A program made the position numbers and the translations under genes. This document shows positions 41,801-56,800 of a stretch of 64,000 nt of DNA, in pieces. Source of the stretch: Lottia gigantea (taxonomy: Eukaryota; Mollusca; Gastropoda; Lottiidae). The stretch lies in NCBI RefSeq assembly GCF_000327385.1, contig NW_008709073.1:859336-923335 (forward strand), given 5' to 3'. How positions within the stretch are numbered: position 1 is the stretch's first letter; every line of letters starts with the position of its first letter. The notes below the pieces were generated by a model. That model was not told the DNA's origin. It worked only from the letters and a program-made list of their open reading frames with translations, and did not search any database.

Positions 41801-44800
41801 NNNNNNNNNNNNNNNNNNATAACTTTAAACAATGAACTATATCAGACGCACTTCGTAACCGAGTCTTAACAAAAAGCAGTATTGCTTCAGCTCAACAAAG
41901 TTCAACGTAATCAAGATTCAAAGGGTCACATAACCACATTGACTGAAAATGATCAACTGCACTACATCAGAACTGAAAAGTAAAAATGACGCAGGTCGTT
42001 CGTCAAGTACTTCACGTCCCCGTCCCAACAAAACGAGAACGAACTTAAAACTAATTTAAGAAGGTGAAGCTTGAAGCCCGACAGTTTCATTTGCTCCTGT
42101 ATCTGAATCGCCCATGTTTCCAATCCTGTATGAAATATTGAGTAGAGAAATAATCTAAGTGATATATCCATCAGTTAGTTGATTGTTAATCTCAAGTAAC
42201 ATCAGACGGATGTGGCAAATAGGTTTCACACTGTGATATCAGAGTTGAACCCATTCTCCTATCTTTCTCTTCTCACAGTCTCTAGATACTTTACAGCTAT
42301 AAACCATTCTTTAACTACACGATTAAATAAGTTAATAGATATGGTACCTTCGACTTGACATTATTTCAATAGCTTCAAATGTAAACCAATCTTTTGAAAT
42401 TGGCTATCTAGACGTATATTTGAATACAGAAATGTTACAATTGCTTGAAACGTCATATGTCCATATTGCAAAGCCTTACCACGAGGGGCCAAAAATGAAG
42501 ATGTACGAGAAAAGAATGCAATCTCTAAGAACGTTGGTAGAATCTATCAGGAATAGGAAATGACATGATGACAGATATTGAACGATAACCATGGCGGATT
42601 TATAATAATATTAGCTTTAGACTGTGCAAAGTTTTTATGTCAAAAGCATGATAAAATATCGCAAGGAGATATAACCCTAATGAAAACATATATCAGACTT
42701 CATAACTTTTTCAATTATTTTATTTGATAGATCAGGACCTTGCACTAGCTGACTGGAAAAAGGCTCTAGAAAAACTTTAGTGGTTTTCATAACCCATTTA
42801 AGTATCAGTGAAATGTTTTGAATATCGGTCGTCTGTTTGAACACCATGCAATATGAATTAAGCCTAACGAGAAAGGCAAATACTTGACAATATTCGATAT
42901 TTTCACGTAGTTTTCAGAGAAAATGCTTTAAGTTTGAAATTAATTGTGACGCTATTTTCATTCTAAAGAACCACTAATTATGAGCGAGTTATCAATAATA
43001 TTGGTTTTTCCGTGACTCGGCGCAATTCAACGGTTTGAAAGGCGAGTTCTCACGAGGCGCGAAATGTCAAAACGATTTTTCATTACACGGGAGATAGGAA
43101 TTCAATATGAAATGAATCTAATTGAAATCTATCTATGTGGTCTCCCGCCATTCAATGGACATAATTTTCATTAGATAGTATTTGGTAACCTAAGCTAATA
43201 ATATGCTTTCAAAGGAAACTTTTGGCTTAAAGATTTTGTCGTTTAATGAATTCAAATAGAAACTTTCTAATAACATCTTTATTAATTTGAAACAAAATGA
43301 TTTTAGATATTTACTTTTGACGTATTTTGTTTGAAATTGCTTAAATATTCATATTTTTTATTTAACAAAATACTGAATGTGATGCTTATATGAACTGTTA
43401 AATATTCTCATCATTAGAGAAAGGGTTGTCATGTCTTGTTTCCGACATAAAATTATACTACCTCTTAGAATAGACATACAAATTAAAGTATTTAACTTGA
43501 TCAATAAAAGTATATATTCATCTTTGGAATCTTTATATAAAACTATATATCCATTTAACTAAGTAATTTTGAAAAACGCCCTCTAGGCATGTTTCAAAAT
43601 TACTTAGGTTCATGGATTAATACTTAGTTTTGTGGATTGGATTGGTACCCTTTATTTTAGCTTCATCCTTTACTAGACATTATCTTTCATACTATTCTTC
43701 GTACCTATTTAACGGCTAGATCTAACTCGGTAATGTAAGATAAAGACCCAATAAGTATTATCTTTGTATATCAAATTTATCTCGAACCGATACTTTATAC
43801 CATTTTATAATCATTTTTGTTCTGTGTATATCAAAAATATACATACATAATATCATATACTTGATGTTGTAGCCGGTATGAAAAAAAAAAAACAATGCAT
43901 AACTACGAACTTTGAAAAACGCCAGCCTAACAAACGAAATTAAGTGGATCGCATGCATCTCTTTGATATTGCTTTTCTCTATCAAGTAAATATAAGATCC
44001 ATCTTTTCTTTCAATTATGTATAACGCCAGTTCGCATCACTTAAGTCAGGAATTGTAATTACAGTACAGGTGAACATCCATCTTTAAAAATGTCGTGATA
44101 TTCAATATAGGTTTATCTAGACTTCATAAACATTACTGTTGACAGAAAAACCTTAAAGGTTATAACTTTCAATTGAAACTGAGACATTTTATTTCTTAGC
44201 TTGTACATTCTATAAGACTTCTCTTCGCTGACATTCGCGTATATTTTAAATCTAAAGTAGGCCGATTTTGTCAAAAAAAGCATCAAGGTATTTTTACAGA
44301 ACAACAATGGTGCTCAGGAATGATGCACTTACTTCATCTTGCAGCATCTTCATTTGTGTTTTTTATTTCTAAATTATTTCTATCCACCAAATTAGCTTGA
44401 TGTAAACTGTCTTTTCGTTCGTGATGGTTATGCCCAACTTTGATTTACCGTGGAGGTTTAAATTTACCATTATCAGTTTGTACATCTCTATGAGCTTAAA
44501 TGTGATAAGTTGATGTGTGACGTTGCTGTAAGGCTTCGAATGTTAAACAACATAGAGGCCTTAGAAAAACAATGTCAGTTTTGTTCTTGTAAATCTTGTT
44601 GGCCCAATCAAGTAAATGAAAGAAAGACGAAAACCCCATTTCATTCCTACCATTCCTAGTTAAATATGAGATTTTTCATCATTTCACCAAACCTAGTTAT
44701 TATTTCACCTCTCGGGTGATTTGTTTTGACTTATTTTAAGACAGTCTTAGCCCAAGGAGTGAACTAAGTATTTTTTGCATATATATCATAATATACAATT

Positions 44801-47800
44801 CAAACAGAAAGACCTCATTTCAACAAACTTCTACATGCACAATCCATCATTTTACCGAGATTTAGGTCTTTTTGATAATTTATTGTGTTTTATCTAATAT
44901 AATATTTTCACTGTTATTTATGATAATAATCATTATAAACAGCTGTTTCAGAGATGATACCTTTTGTGTAATAAATGACTTACAGATAAAGATATGTTTT
45001 GAACAGATTAAAGTTTGGCTGCCAAATTGTTCAAAAGAATTAGATGGAGGTTGGCAGTGCAACGTTATATCCACCTATCGAGGAATCAAGTCCCGGGTAC
45101 CACTGTAACTAACTGAATTCCTTGTTCGTTGTCAGCTCTCTACCAAACGACAATTAGATTTTGAGTCCTTGCAAAATTTTAGCGACTTTGGTGTAAATCT
45201 CGACGAACTAATGGAAAAACATAATACAAATCTATTTGCCACTCAGACAAACCGTTGTTCCCACGACTGGAATTTCAATGACCGCTCTTATTCAGATGAT
45301 AAAACATTGTTATATAAGGTAACTGACATACTAACAGCTGTTGGGAGTCTACCGACATGACTGAACTTTCACGTTCAAAGGTCTTATTTTGTTTAAAGGA
45401 GCATATCCTGGTATTTTAAAGATATCAATCTGAGTGTGCGGAAAAAATTTGCCGTACTTACTTGTACGTTGTCCCAATTCTTTGGTACCGGTTGTTAGGA
45501 TTTCTGTAGTTTATTCAAGTTTCGACCCCCTCTCCCCACCACCAAAAAACACAACAAACACAATGCAAAAGAATAAATCTTTAGAGATATATATTTTAAA
45601 TTTTAATACCTTACTTGCGACAATATTGATCATAAGATTAGTATTAAACGGAACTACAATTATCCAACAATTGACCGTGAAGCTCTACGTATTAATTTGC
45701 AACAAATTGATTGAATTGGAACTGAACGTTCAGTTTTTTGTAATTTATGGTGTTAATGAAGACCGATAATGTCATGCCATGAAGAACAATTTGTCAGGAT
45801 ATTGGCCTGGTTAAAAGTAATGTCTCCGTAACTGATGAAGTGAACACCAAGATAAAAAATTTTGCAATAAGGTTATGATACCGATGACGGTTATTAACAA
45901 TGCTACTAGCGACATTTGCTTTAATTGCACCCTTGATGTTATAACAGTGTCATCAGAAGGGTTGTATCATTCGTTGTAATAACCTTTAAATGTTTTTATT
46001 AACCAGCTGTATAATTTATATGATTTACATTATCATCACCTACAATACAATATAGGCTAGATGTATAATCATTATGTACATAACCAGGTGAAAAAAACCT
46101 TCAAAATATGATGAAATTGATACAAATTAAAAACGAAATGTGATATACATATTCATTTAAAATTGTTAAGATTTAACCCCGGCGAAATTATTCCATAACA
46201 TGACAAATACAAAGGCAATAAAAGAAAGTGTATGATATTTAGCAGAACTGGTTGACCAACATGTGTATGATGCCTTAATGTTTTGTATTTGTAATTCAAA
46301 TTCGAGTTCGATGTATACAATCATTGATCACTAATTTCTAATAAAAAAAAAATATAAACTTACACTCTCATCATTGAAACTAAATCATTAAAAGATCCTT
46401 TTTCGATAGAATAAATCTGATTATCCAATAATTGTCTGAAAAAAGAAAAAAATAATTTTTCAAGAACCTTGATTTATTCAATCATCTGATAAATACCAAG
46501 GTTGCCATTCTAAAGCATTAAACCATGCCATCTTGGTTAAACAAAATATGAGCGATGAACTCAATTACTCATTTAGATTTGCAAGCCAAAGTTATATGAT
46601 ATCGGAGTTATTTCACATACTGCAATTGCATTATTTTTTTCAGATCGAATATAAAAAGCATTAACGGTGGAATTATTTGTTTTTGATTTGTTGATTTCTA
46701 ACTAGATTATAGACGTCATGAGATATTGTTATTGAAAGCTATTGTACTATAAACATAAATACTTACAAGATCCTAAGTTGCTTCATTCCCTGAAAGTCTG
46801 ATCGACGAATAATAGTGATATTGTTTCCTTGTAGATCCCTGAAAATATATAACAATCAATAGCATTATCATTGATATACATGTATTGACATCTATACGCA
46901 CTCTGTATTCTCTGTATAACATCTTAATACCTATTAGTTTATATAAAAATAAGGTTTAACACTGAAACTAAAACGTCTTTAAATTACTATTTTATTCGTT
47001 GGCATTAAATCAATGACCAGCAAATCAAGATTCGACAAAGTTGGGACCTTCAATGAAGATGTTCTAAAACCAAAAACAATTGACTGAGAGAACCAAATGT
47101 CATTATCGATGAAGTTTCATTGGTGCTATGAAAGCTTGAAGTGAAACACCTAAAAATGTGAAATAACCTCTTGACAATCCTTTAAAGGCAAAAGATAATG
47201 TATGTAAAGGAATGTATTTGATACCAATTCAGAGACAAGTTAAACTATCTGTTAAGTGTGGTTCCTGACAATCTTAATAGTTCTGTAGACTTGTGTAATT
47301 ACAGGAATCTTCAAGACCTATGCACTTGAAATTTGTTAGTATAACCTCCTCGAGACAGCACTCAGTGGAGAGTAAGGTTAGTAAGGTACTCAATGGTATT
47401 TAAAGTTAAGATACGTTTTGAAGCTGATAAAACGTAGACGATAACATTGTCAGGCTGGAGAAAGATTAGTTTATAATATATAAAAAATGAAACGTTCCCG
47501 ATTTCATATATTGTTTTAGGTAGGTGCCACTTTTGCAATATCGGGATAATGAGAGATTACTCTTCAGATGCGAAAAAATCCTACTTTGTATCCTAATACC
47601 CCCACGATTTCTAGTCCCCAAATATAAAGACATATTTCAAAAACCACTAAAATGCTTTTAGCATTAATACGAGATGTCATCTTATAACCCTATGTCAGTT
47701 GGGTCAAATATAAGGGTCAAAATTGGTTAACACTAAAAAGCACTTAATGACCCCGTGTAACATGTAAATTCATAGTCTAGATATCTTATTTATACCGCGT

Positions 47801-50800
47801 AATACATATATCATACTTTGATAAAGACATCAACAATTTGGTGGGAATGTTTCGATCGTTCCTTAAAAGAACACAGTGTCCATGCAATGATGTACACGAC
47901 ATTTGAATCACAGCTCATCACACTTTTGTTCAGATGGAATGTAGAAACTGCAATAATCACAATATTTAAATCCTTTACCAAGCAAATCACTAATCACTTG
48001 ACAGATTATTTCTATGAGATCTGACACACTTTAATTAAGAGGTGTAATTGTACAGTGTAGGGTAAATAGAAATATAAATACTTGCTATATATATACTCCT
48101 ACTTTAGATATAAAATCTTGTAAATGTTACCAAATAGTTTCACCAATTAACATATCATTATTATCATTTATCAAAACCTAATATTAGTCAAGACTGTTTG
48201 GTCAAAACCTGTACATCATAAACGTTTCTGGTTCATATTTAAGTATCCCTTTGATAGTAATCTCAGGTCCACTGTGTACAAATATTATCCTCTAATAAAA
48301 TTAGTAACGATCGTTTTATGTGCATGTTTATGAGAATATGTGGGAGGTCCTAGTACGATTGGACAATGGTTATCTGAACAACATGTGTAATAATAATCAA
48401 AACTATAGGAGGTACAAATTAACGCTTAATCAAAACCCTTGATCAAAATAATATTAGACTGATAAAACATCGATAAATTTCAGTGCCGAACAGACGTAAG
48501 CGTGTGCAAGAGTTATCCCCAGTAACACTGGTATTTGAGTAGATAAACAACATGGTGGGCCCCAATGCGTATGATAGACGTGGTTGTCTAAGATGATTAC
48601 ATTTATTGATTTGGGGGGGGGGGGGTTGAATAATTGAAGGAAATATGAACGAGTACCATGATAAATTCGAGATTGAAAACAGTCTTACTCGTACCGATGG
48701 TTCCTGTTGCTGATTGTCATGTAGTCAAGTCATGCAAAATCGACTTAAAAATGCTTTGGATTGGAACCTTAATTAGAAAATTTAATTTGAACAGATTTCT
48801 AGTAAAAATATAGTGAAAAAACTCGCAACGTTGTCTTTCTGGGTTAATATTTTCGTCTCTCAGCGGAGACCAAGTTCGCCAGTAATAGACATTAATTATA
48901 TCACCTAATGTAATTACTGAGTATTTCCACAATTTCTAATTACGTTTATTACATTTAGCAACACAGTTCTAGATTTGTGCTGTGATCAGGAATTGAGATT
49001 GGCGCCGTGAAGGAATTAAGCAAGTAATCTGATAGTCAGTATTAATGGCATAATTACTATCGAGAGAGCACCACGATCTATAGTCGGCTCTACCAAATCT
49101 GAAGTTCGTGATTGCAAATGTCAAAACGATCTGCGTTCTAAATCGGAAATAGAACTACTTATGACAGAGGATTTACCTGGTTAAAATTTAGTCCACCTAA
49201 CAATAATTAGCGTCCAAAAACGCATTATGTTATCTTACTAAACATCAGCCAGTAGCAACCCAGATTCCTAGCTTCATGGTCCACCCTTAAATAAATGAGG
49301 TATCTAATATCACCTTTCACAATACAATCACTCTAAACGCTAATTCCTTGGTTCGAAAAAGGAAAATTTCCCAGATTTCGAAAATGGCCTTTTATCGTCT
49401 AGCCTGGTTTGATGACTTGCAGACGTGAAAATATGTTCTGAACAATTCCTTTGATCACGTGAAGTTATAATATGATATAGACGTAATATGTTTAATAACA
49501 TATAACTATAAATAAACATTGAATTATTTCGACATTGTCCTATAACCAGAAATGAGCTACAGACGGTAACATTCTCACGGAGTATTTGAAAGTTACATTG
49601 TTTATTATACATACAAATGTACTTTTCCTAGACAGAAAATATGAAATTTACCTAATAATCGTTCAATAAAACTCATGCGCTATAATACCATATAATCCAA
49701 AATGTACATCCCATTAAGATTTTTAAGGCGTCCAGACATACATGTTATTTAGAGTGAGAAATATATACCTGCATTATTGTTCACTTGAATGAGAATAAGT
49801 TGCAAGTAGATGTATATATATATATTTTCAATTGATGAATATTTTTTTTAGCTTGATCAATAACCAATCATTAATCCAGGTATGTATTCAACGAAAAAGT
49901 CTTCAGAGAAGATCTCGGACAAGGGTTCGACAAGGAAAATAGCAAAAATAATAACGTCTGGTTCTATGGAATACTTTTTTGCGATTGGTTTAATTCGTTA
50001 ATAATGGTGAAGACGACCCATATTTCCCCTGTTCTTTCCAACAGTTCCTTTCTGAAATATGGAGATTTCAGTTTAAATCAAACTTTCAAATAAAACATGC
50101 CTGATCTTGGCCAGATATTTTTCAATATGAAACATGTAGAAAATGTTTGATTTTATACCAGAGATTAAAAAAAAAACAATTGTGGAAGTAAAAGCGGACG
50201 TTCTTTGAACCAAAATCATTTCAATGACAGAAACATTCAAAGCAACAACAAAGAAATTGAGAAGTACATTTCAAGTTAGAAATGATTACACGACAAGGCA
50301 AAGAAATGTGAAAAATATGCATTCTAGTCATTGATAGTTGTTGATTTTGGCTTAGTGCTGTTTATGAATAATATGATATACTTATGTTTTATATATCTAT
50401 TGTATATTCCAGTAAAGATTGTACGGTGTAAGCTGTACCTAATAACATTACAAGATAGAGACTGAAAATTGGAAAATCACGATAAGAATTTTGACAAGTT
50501 CTTTCTGAAATTCAGAGTCGAGTTATCTAAGAGTACAGACTAGTCGAGCACATAGTTCGACGAATAAATGAGCTAAACCTTTCGGGATAAAACTGAACAA
50601 AGGTTTTATGGCGTAAGCTGTACATTATCACAAGATAAAGGCAGAAAAATTGAAAATCACGGTGTGAATTACTGAAATTTAAAGCCGAAAATTCTAAGAG
50701 TACTGTCTAGTCATAGTTGGACAAACAAAATTTTGTAAACCTCTATGGATAAAACAGCGGTTTGTTACCGGTGTTTAACTTGAACCACGGTAAAAATGAC

Positions 50801-53800
50801 AAAATTTGATCAGCATTACAAATGGCCTACCTTATGTGCTCACGTCGCGGGTTTGGTTATATGTTATTAGGGGAGGAAGGGTTTGATCCCTCAAAATACA
50901 CATGCCTAGAGAAGGGACAAGGTTTTCATTCAGAATTGGAAAATTTCAGCACAAGTTCCAGATAATACGATCTATTTTCAAACCTATTTCCAGTGAAGGA
51001 ACTGACAAGAAAGGAGTCTGGTCTTTCAGTGAGACTGGCTGTGCACCTCACAGATCTACGACATTTGCTCTGGTGTAACTAGTCTTCATATGGCCAAATA
51101 CAGGACGTAAAATTCTGTAGTTTCATTGTTATATATATAAAAGACACTGTCAAAAAGAGAAAGGATTTCAACTAATGATCATAAAGTTTTTTTAACAACA
51201 TTCTACTATAACAATGGAATCTGATAAACGAAGAAATTCCATTAGTCGCCTATAAATACCCTAAAAACCATTAAAATTACTAATGCCAAAAATAATATTT
51301 TCACCAATGACCTGTGAAATAATTTACTCTTTTAAACGTTAACTTGCATAAGAAAATGGCATCTAATGATAAAATCATGTAAGGGCGAGGAAATAAAAGT
51401 ATTCTATTACTCTTGAAACATCAAGAGAAGGGGGCGTTTTTAAACATAACTAGCCTGGACACCTAGGCGACCCCAGCTATGATCACCTCAAAGAAAATCT
51501 AAAAGATTAAAATGAAAGAATGTTTGCCGACTATGTTAAATACGACTCAAATTATGCATTAACACGTCATTCTGGAGCAAATTTTTGTGAACCTAAAGTT
51601 GTTAAAGAGAATTCGACACGAAGATATGTGATAAAAATTTATCTCTTACAAGGCATACATTAAGTACGTCTGTCATAATTTCTTGTCAGATATAGAATTA
51701 AATGATCATACTGCGTCACACTGTATCGCACCTTTTTAAGCTATAAAGATGGACAACTGCATACAGAGATACTGGCTCAAGTCACGTTAAGTCGGACCTT
51801 TAACAAACGAAATCCCTTCGGAGATAAGAAAAAAAATAGTCTGACCAGTATCTGTCACCTTATCAATTTTTTATGCATGTTATATCTAATCTAGAAAAGT
51901 AACTTCATTGGTGTGTTGTGTACTAACGTAATTCGATTTTTTTGCTTTTGGATAAACATACAAAATAAAGCTCATTTTTATTTCATTATGCATGATTAAA
52001 TATACATGATCTTATAATCTCTTGGTAAATTTCTTAACCTCACAGATTAAGATAAACATTTGAATTTATCAGCAGGGACCTGGCGTTCTTTGGGCAACGA
52101 CGTCAAGTGTCATATAAGACAAATATCCAACTGCGACTGCTTGTTTGGTTTCCAAGTATTAGTAATTTAATCTTATCCTATCACAGCATGATGGTGACTG
52201 TTTCCGTATTATTCAGAAAATAGTCCGTTTGCGTAACACACCATTGAAATCGAATTGACAATAGTCAACATCACGTTTGTTTTTAAAATGATTGGATTTT
52301 TATACGAAATAACACAAATCATACATATTCATTATCTAATGCTTCTTGCAGTTTGGCTATTTGTTCGTTCAGGCAAGAATTGATCTGGTTGTATCTCATG
52401 ATTTTACTGTTATAGATTTCGGTGAGGGAAGGTTTGATTCTCCCTTGGAGAAGTCCACTACTATACAACTTTCACTGTCGATTTTGCTTTTCTTTGTACG
52501 AGATTTTTGATTGAAGGCATAGTCTAGCTTGTACGGATTTTTATTAATATATAAAGTATAAACTTAAGGCCCACCATAGGGTACATACTAAGTTAAGTTA
52601 TTTCAAGGTTAGGATTGTGGAAGTTTTTGTATGTTTAGAATTCCTTTTACAATAAGAGGGATCATAAGGTATTTTGTGAGAAGATATGATACCCTTATAT
52701 TCACAGTCAGTGGTCTTTGTCATATCCATCCTGAACTATCACAATTATGCACGGTTCAAACATTAACAATGATTGTACTACTCGCTCCAATTAGAACCAT
52801 TACAATTCCAGTAATCGTAGCGGCATGTAACTCCCGTTTCATCTCTGAAATGCTCAATGTATCAGCGACTAAGAATCATTGAAAACAATAGATATTGTTC
52901 TTTCAGTCTAGTATTATTGCAAAATGAATGCAGACAAAGAATTCTGACAATTACACTGAAAGTGGTGGTACATTTGGGTCTATTTCCAAGCCTTAGTTGG
53001 AAAAAATTGTTCCACAATGGGTCAAAAAATGAAACTATTGGCGAATACATAAATAAAATCAGGTAATAGGATTGAATTTCACACGAGGATTGATCACTCC
53101 CGCTGTTCGCAGTCCTTTTTTCCCGTTCCCAGTGGTCAACAATACATGAGATGTTGTATATCCTCATTGCGACTATGATGCCAAATATATCTCGACACAT
53201 ACTACAACGTTAAGTTTAAATTTAGTATTTGCCAACACAACACATGAATAATGTAATATTGGTACATTTATAGAAGATTATACTTCAACGTCGGTAGACA
53301 AAGATCATAAAACATGACAAAAAAAACTATAGTAACTGTAGACATGATAGAAAATGCAGCATTAGAAATAGAAACCTTTCACTCTACCATCTGAGAAACG
53401 ATATATTTGTGTGTAAAATATATTAAAGTATGTTTTGTTGTCGTATTATTTCTCTACTGAACATCAATACTTGACGTTAGAATGTACGATTACAACAAAA
53501 TGAATTTAGATTGTATTTCATTTTTGCGGTTAGTGCAAAGTTTAGAATCTAAGTTGGGAAATTGCACTCTGTCGTTGTCTATGCGAAAAGAGACGAACGA
53601 GACAAGAACAAGACGTAGACAAAAGGAGAAACTTCAAGATATAGTGCCTGGATTTTGTGGTCCATGTTTGTACTAAAACTTACATAGTTGTTCCCTGGCT
53701 GAGTTTTAAGACGACCTGGTTCAGATATTCACAAGGTCTTAACATCAAGCCTGGGGCAGATATAAGGAAAATATACACGAAATATACAAAGTTTTCACAT

Positions 53801-56800
53801 TACAAGTGATTGTTTTATGTCTGTGCATGTGTTGACAAGTCTATGGGATCTCCTGTGATGTATTTTTATACATACATGTATAAAAGTTAAGGAACAAAAT
53901 GTTCAGATACATCAAGAATTATCAGGTCTGATTGAAAAACATAAATCTTAAAGACGTATAGATGTTACCTCATCCAATGTGCAATTAGGGATATTGTGTA
54001 TCTACGATTTCTATATTCTCAACAATTATCATTGCATTGAGTTCGAAGGCGAGACATAACCCTACTTTACACCTGGTGACACTCTAAGACTAGGTTTGTC
54101 AACCTGTCATTCTAGAGACTGTTGTAGTAATATTTTAAGTGACTATTTTCAAGGAATTTTGCATTGAATCACTCTAAAACAATTCATTTGTAAGACATAA
54201 AATTAATGACCATAAGATTTGTCAAAGTACTTAATCGGTCAACAGTTTTCATGGGGTCACAATTTTGATTAAAAACCTACTAATTGATGGTGTCAACTTC
54301 TTCTTGTAATTAATGATGCATTTTCACATCATTAACTTTCTGGTCAATTTAAAGCTGGACAGTGGTCACTCAGCAAGGCTTCTATAATGAGTAGCACGAA
54401 CAGTATTTTTTCCCTCGAGGCGAGATAAACACGACCAATAAACCCATGACTTTCCTATTGTTTTAATTGTGTAATTTTGAGTACATAATATTAAACTAAT
54501 TTAATAGTATGTCTATTGCCCTGAGAGAAGGAAACCTCGTTAAAAACATTGAAATACTATCTTCATCATATGGAAGCGATTTGGTGTCAATATGTATTGA
54601 TCCTCTATAAATAAAAACCATAAAGAATGCGATAGCCTTGAATTGCATCTTTTCTTTTATTACTACCACACAACTACTAATAAAAGGTGGATAATTGTTG
54701 AGCCTGTCATGTACGGATTTTGACCACGGCATATAACAAAATAAGATATATTCAGGGGGGAGCTTGTAGTTCCTGCACGGAAAACTTATATAGATCACGT
54801 CTTGTTCTTTCGCATCTGTATTCGCTTTACAATCATGGAATCACTGTCTCGCAAATAGTTGGTTTCCAGCATCTTTTCGGGGCAATTCTAACCACGAGGC
54901 CTTAAACCGTCGTCTGCTGAATACTTCTGACTCGCATATATCATATTGAAAAATATTGACTACTTGTATCAACTGGTGCGTATCAGATATCGTCTATATA
55001 AAGCGAGTTGAAGCATTGTTATCAAGAAAACAAGTAATATTTATTTTAGGTATGCGCCAATATTTATGGTTATTATGTTGCAATAATAAACAGTATGGAA
55101 GCGGAGAAGATGATGGCAATAACTTGAAAGTTTACTGGCTCGCTGTTGTGAGTGGATAAAATGATGGTTTTGAGAAACGTTCATAACTTTACCATTCCAA
55201 TAAGATTTGGTTTGAATAACAGTAAAAATAAGACATTAATACATGTTTTAGCGTTAGCATCATTTGAAATTCATTTTAAAATTTGAAAACTTGGTCTGAA
55301 ATATTGAGATGTTGCTACTTCTTTGGAAGTCTTAAAAGGTACAAGGTTGATATCATTTTTAATAGCAATTATATGGAACACAGTGTGGACAATTTTCCTG
55401 GCGTCACTAAAATAGGTTGGAATGGATTAAGAAGTTCTTTATTAAATAAGACTTTTAATGAAGATTCTTAACCGTTTTTTGATCAAATTTGACGGATTTA
55501 TGACAAAAAGTAAAAATCGTGGTTCTGTGAAACCTGTCATACACAGTATTTTAACAGTAGATTCGACAGCAAGGTATATTATATCAGCTGGATATGTATC
55601 TCTGAAAATGTTCGGCGTATCAAAAAACAAGCAATTCATTTATAAAAAGTTTGCTTCTCAGGACAAAAAGGTTTTGACGCCGACATGGATTCAGAGATGA
55701 TTACATTTAACAATACGTGTAGAACCAATATTCTGTGTGTAGTTTTATTTAAGTATTCTCTCCGAGTTTAAAATGTGATGTTTGCTTTACTGTTTGAATG
55801 TGAAACCCTCTTTAAGATGCAAAGAGGACAAAAGGAGATTCAAATAAGAAACAGTGTTATATACTTCTATTGTAAAATTTTGACATTCTTAAGAGTAAAA
55901 TAGAGTGTAACTATGGTATTTAGGGATTTTAAAAGTTAGTGTATATTATTATCGGTTATAAACGCGATCACAAATCAGCTATTGCGTACTTATTTTAAAC
56001 TTCAAGTGCAATATGGTTTATTAAAGGGGCAGTATGGATTTTTTTTATTATTAAAATCGATGTAAATTATACTTATTGGTCTATAGTTATTGTTAATGTG
56101 AGCACCTATATTTTCCAACCTACTAGCAAAAAAACAGACTGGTTCTTGAAATACTTATATAAAGTTCTTCTCTTTTTGATGCAAATTAAATCAATTCTGT
56201 GAATATAAATGACCTTTTAATATCGTATCGAATGAAATTATATACAATCTCTATGATTCTTTTAATGCAAAATTTTTCAACTCGTATCAAGATGGTAAAA
56301 GACATTTATATGCAAATATGATAAATCAGTGTATTCACAGGTTAAAACACAGAAATGTCAACGATTGCTGATGAATATACAAATTCAATTAACTGTAGTG
56401 GAGACATTATCAAATGCACTGATCGCATCACCAACAGGTAAAATTCTTATCAAAATGTTTCTGGTTCCTAATCTGACAAAACCAGCCAATGAATCTTGTA
56501 TCTAATATCATCTTTTGTTGTTATAATCAAATGACAAACCGAGTGACAACAGTCTACATTGAGTAAAATGGTAGGATTTTCTTGCTATACTTGACGATTT
56601 CAAGCTTCTTTACTGGTGATGGCAGTCATAGAGTGAGCATACCTGTCTCACTAGAATCAAAAAAAATATCAAACAATGTAAGTTACATTGTATACAGGAT
56701 ACTTACAATTTTTCGGTATCCTTTGGAAGATCTTTAGGAACATGGAAGAGATTTCTAAAACTACAGTCAATAGATTTATGATGACAGCGGCACGATCTTG

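Larger units (their letters stand above)
23867..46363 (-). other. slit intron 3 (22,497 nt)
   Basis: A very long phase 2 intron between LRR 2 and LRR 3. It contains the AT-rich tandem repeat next to exon 4, two copies of a mollusc-type dispersed repeat, a SINE, a fold-back element, a 24-bp tandem repeat, a perfect 16-bp hairpin, C and G runs and one assembly gap, each listed separately. The rest is AT-rich sequence in which I see no credible exon. GC-richer patches at 35330-35660 and 41040-41290 stand out from the background. Confidence 0.85.
46839..56706 (-). other. slit intron 1 (9,868 nt)
   Basis: This phase 2 intron separates the cysteine cap exon from LRR 1. Its contents include a 13-base G run, a diverged ~185-bp tandem duplication and one copy of a 14-bp motif, all listed separately. 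Several short frames (for example 52862-53200 minus and 55458-55700 plus) show no recognisable domain. Long first introns of developmental genes often hold enhancers, but no specific site can be named from sequence alone. Confidence 0.85.

Noticed and set aside
45434-45769. Plus-strand frame of 111 codons
   Set aside because: Biased, hydrophobic and proline-run composition typical of chance frames; no domain.
23867-46363. miR-218, known in vertebrate slit introns
   Set aside because: No match to its mature sequence was seen on the minus strand in any visible intron.
50861-50900. GGGTTTGATCCC, like a tRNA B box
   Set aside because: No A box or cloverleaf arms at the right distance; the same holds for GGTTTGATTCTCC near 52430.
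52862-53200. Minus-strand frame of 112 codons
   Set aside because: No domain, no splice context, and overlaps other open frames on the opposite strand.
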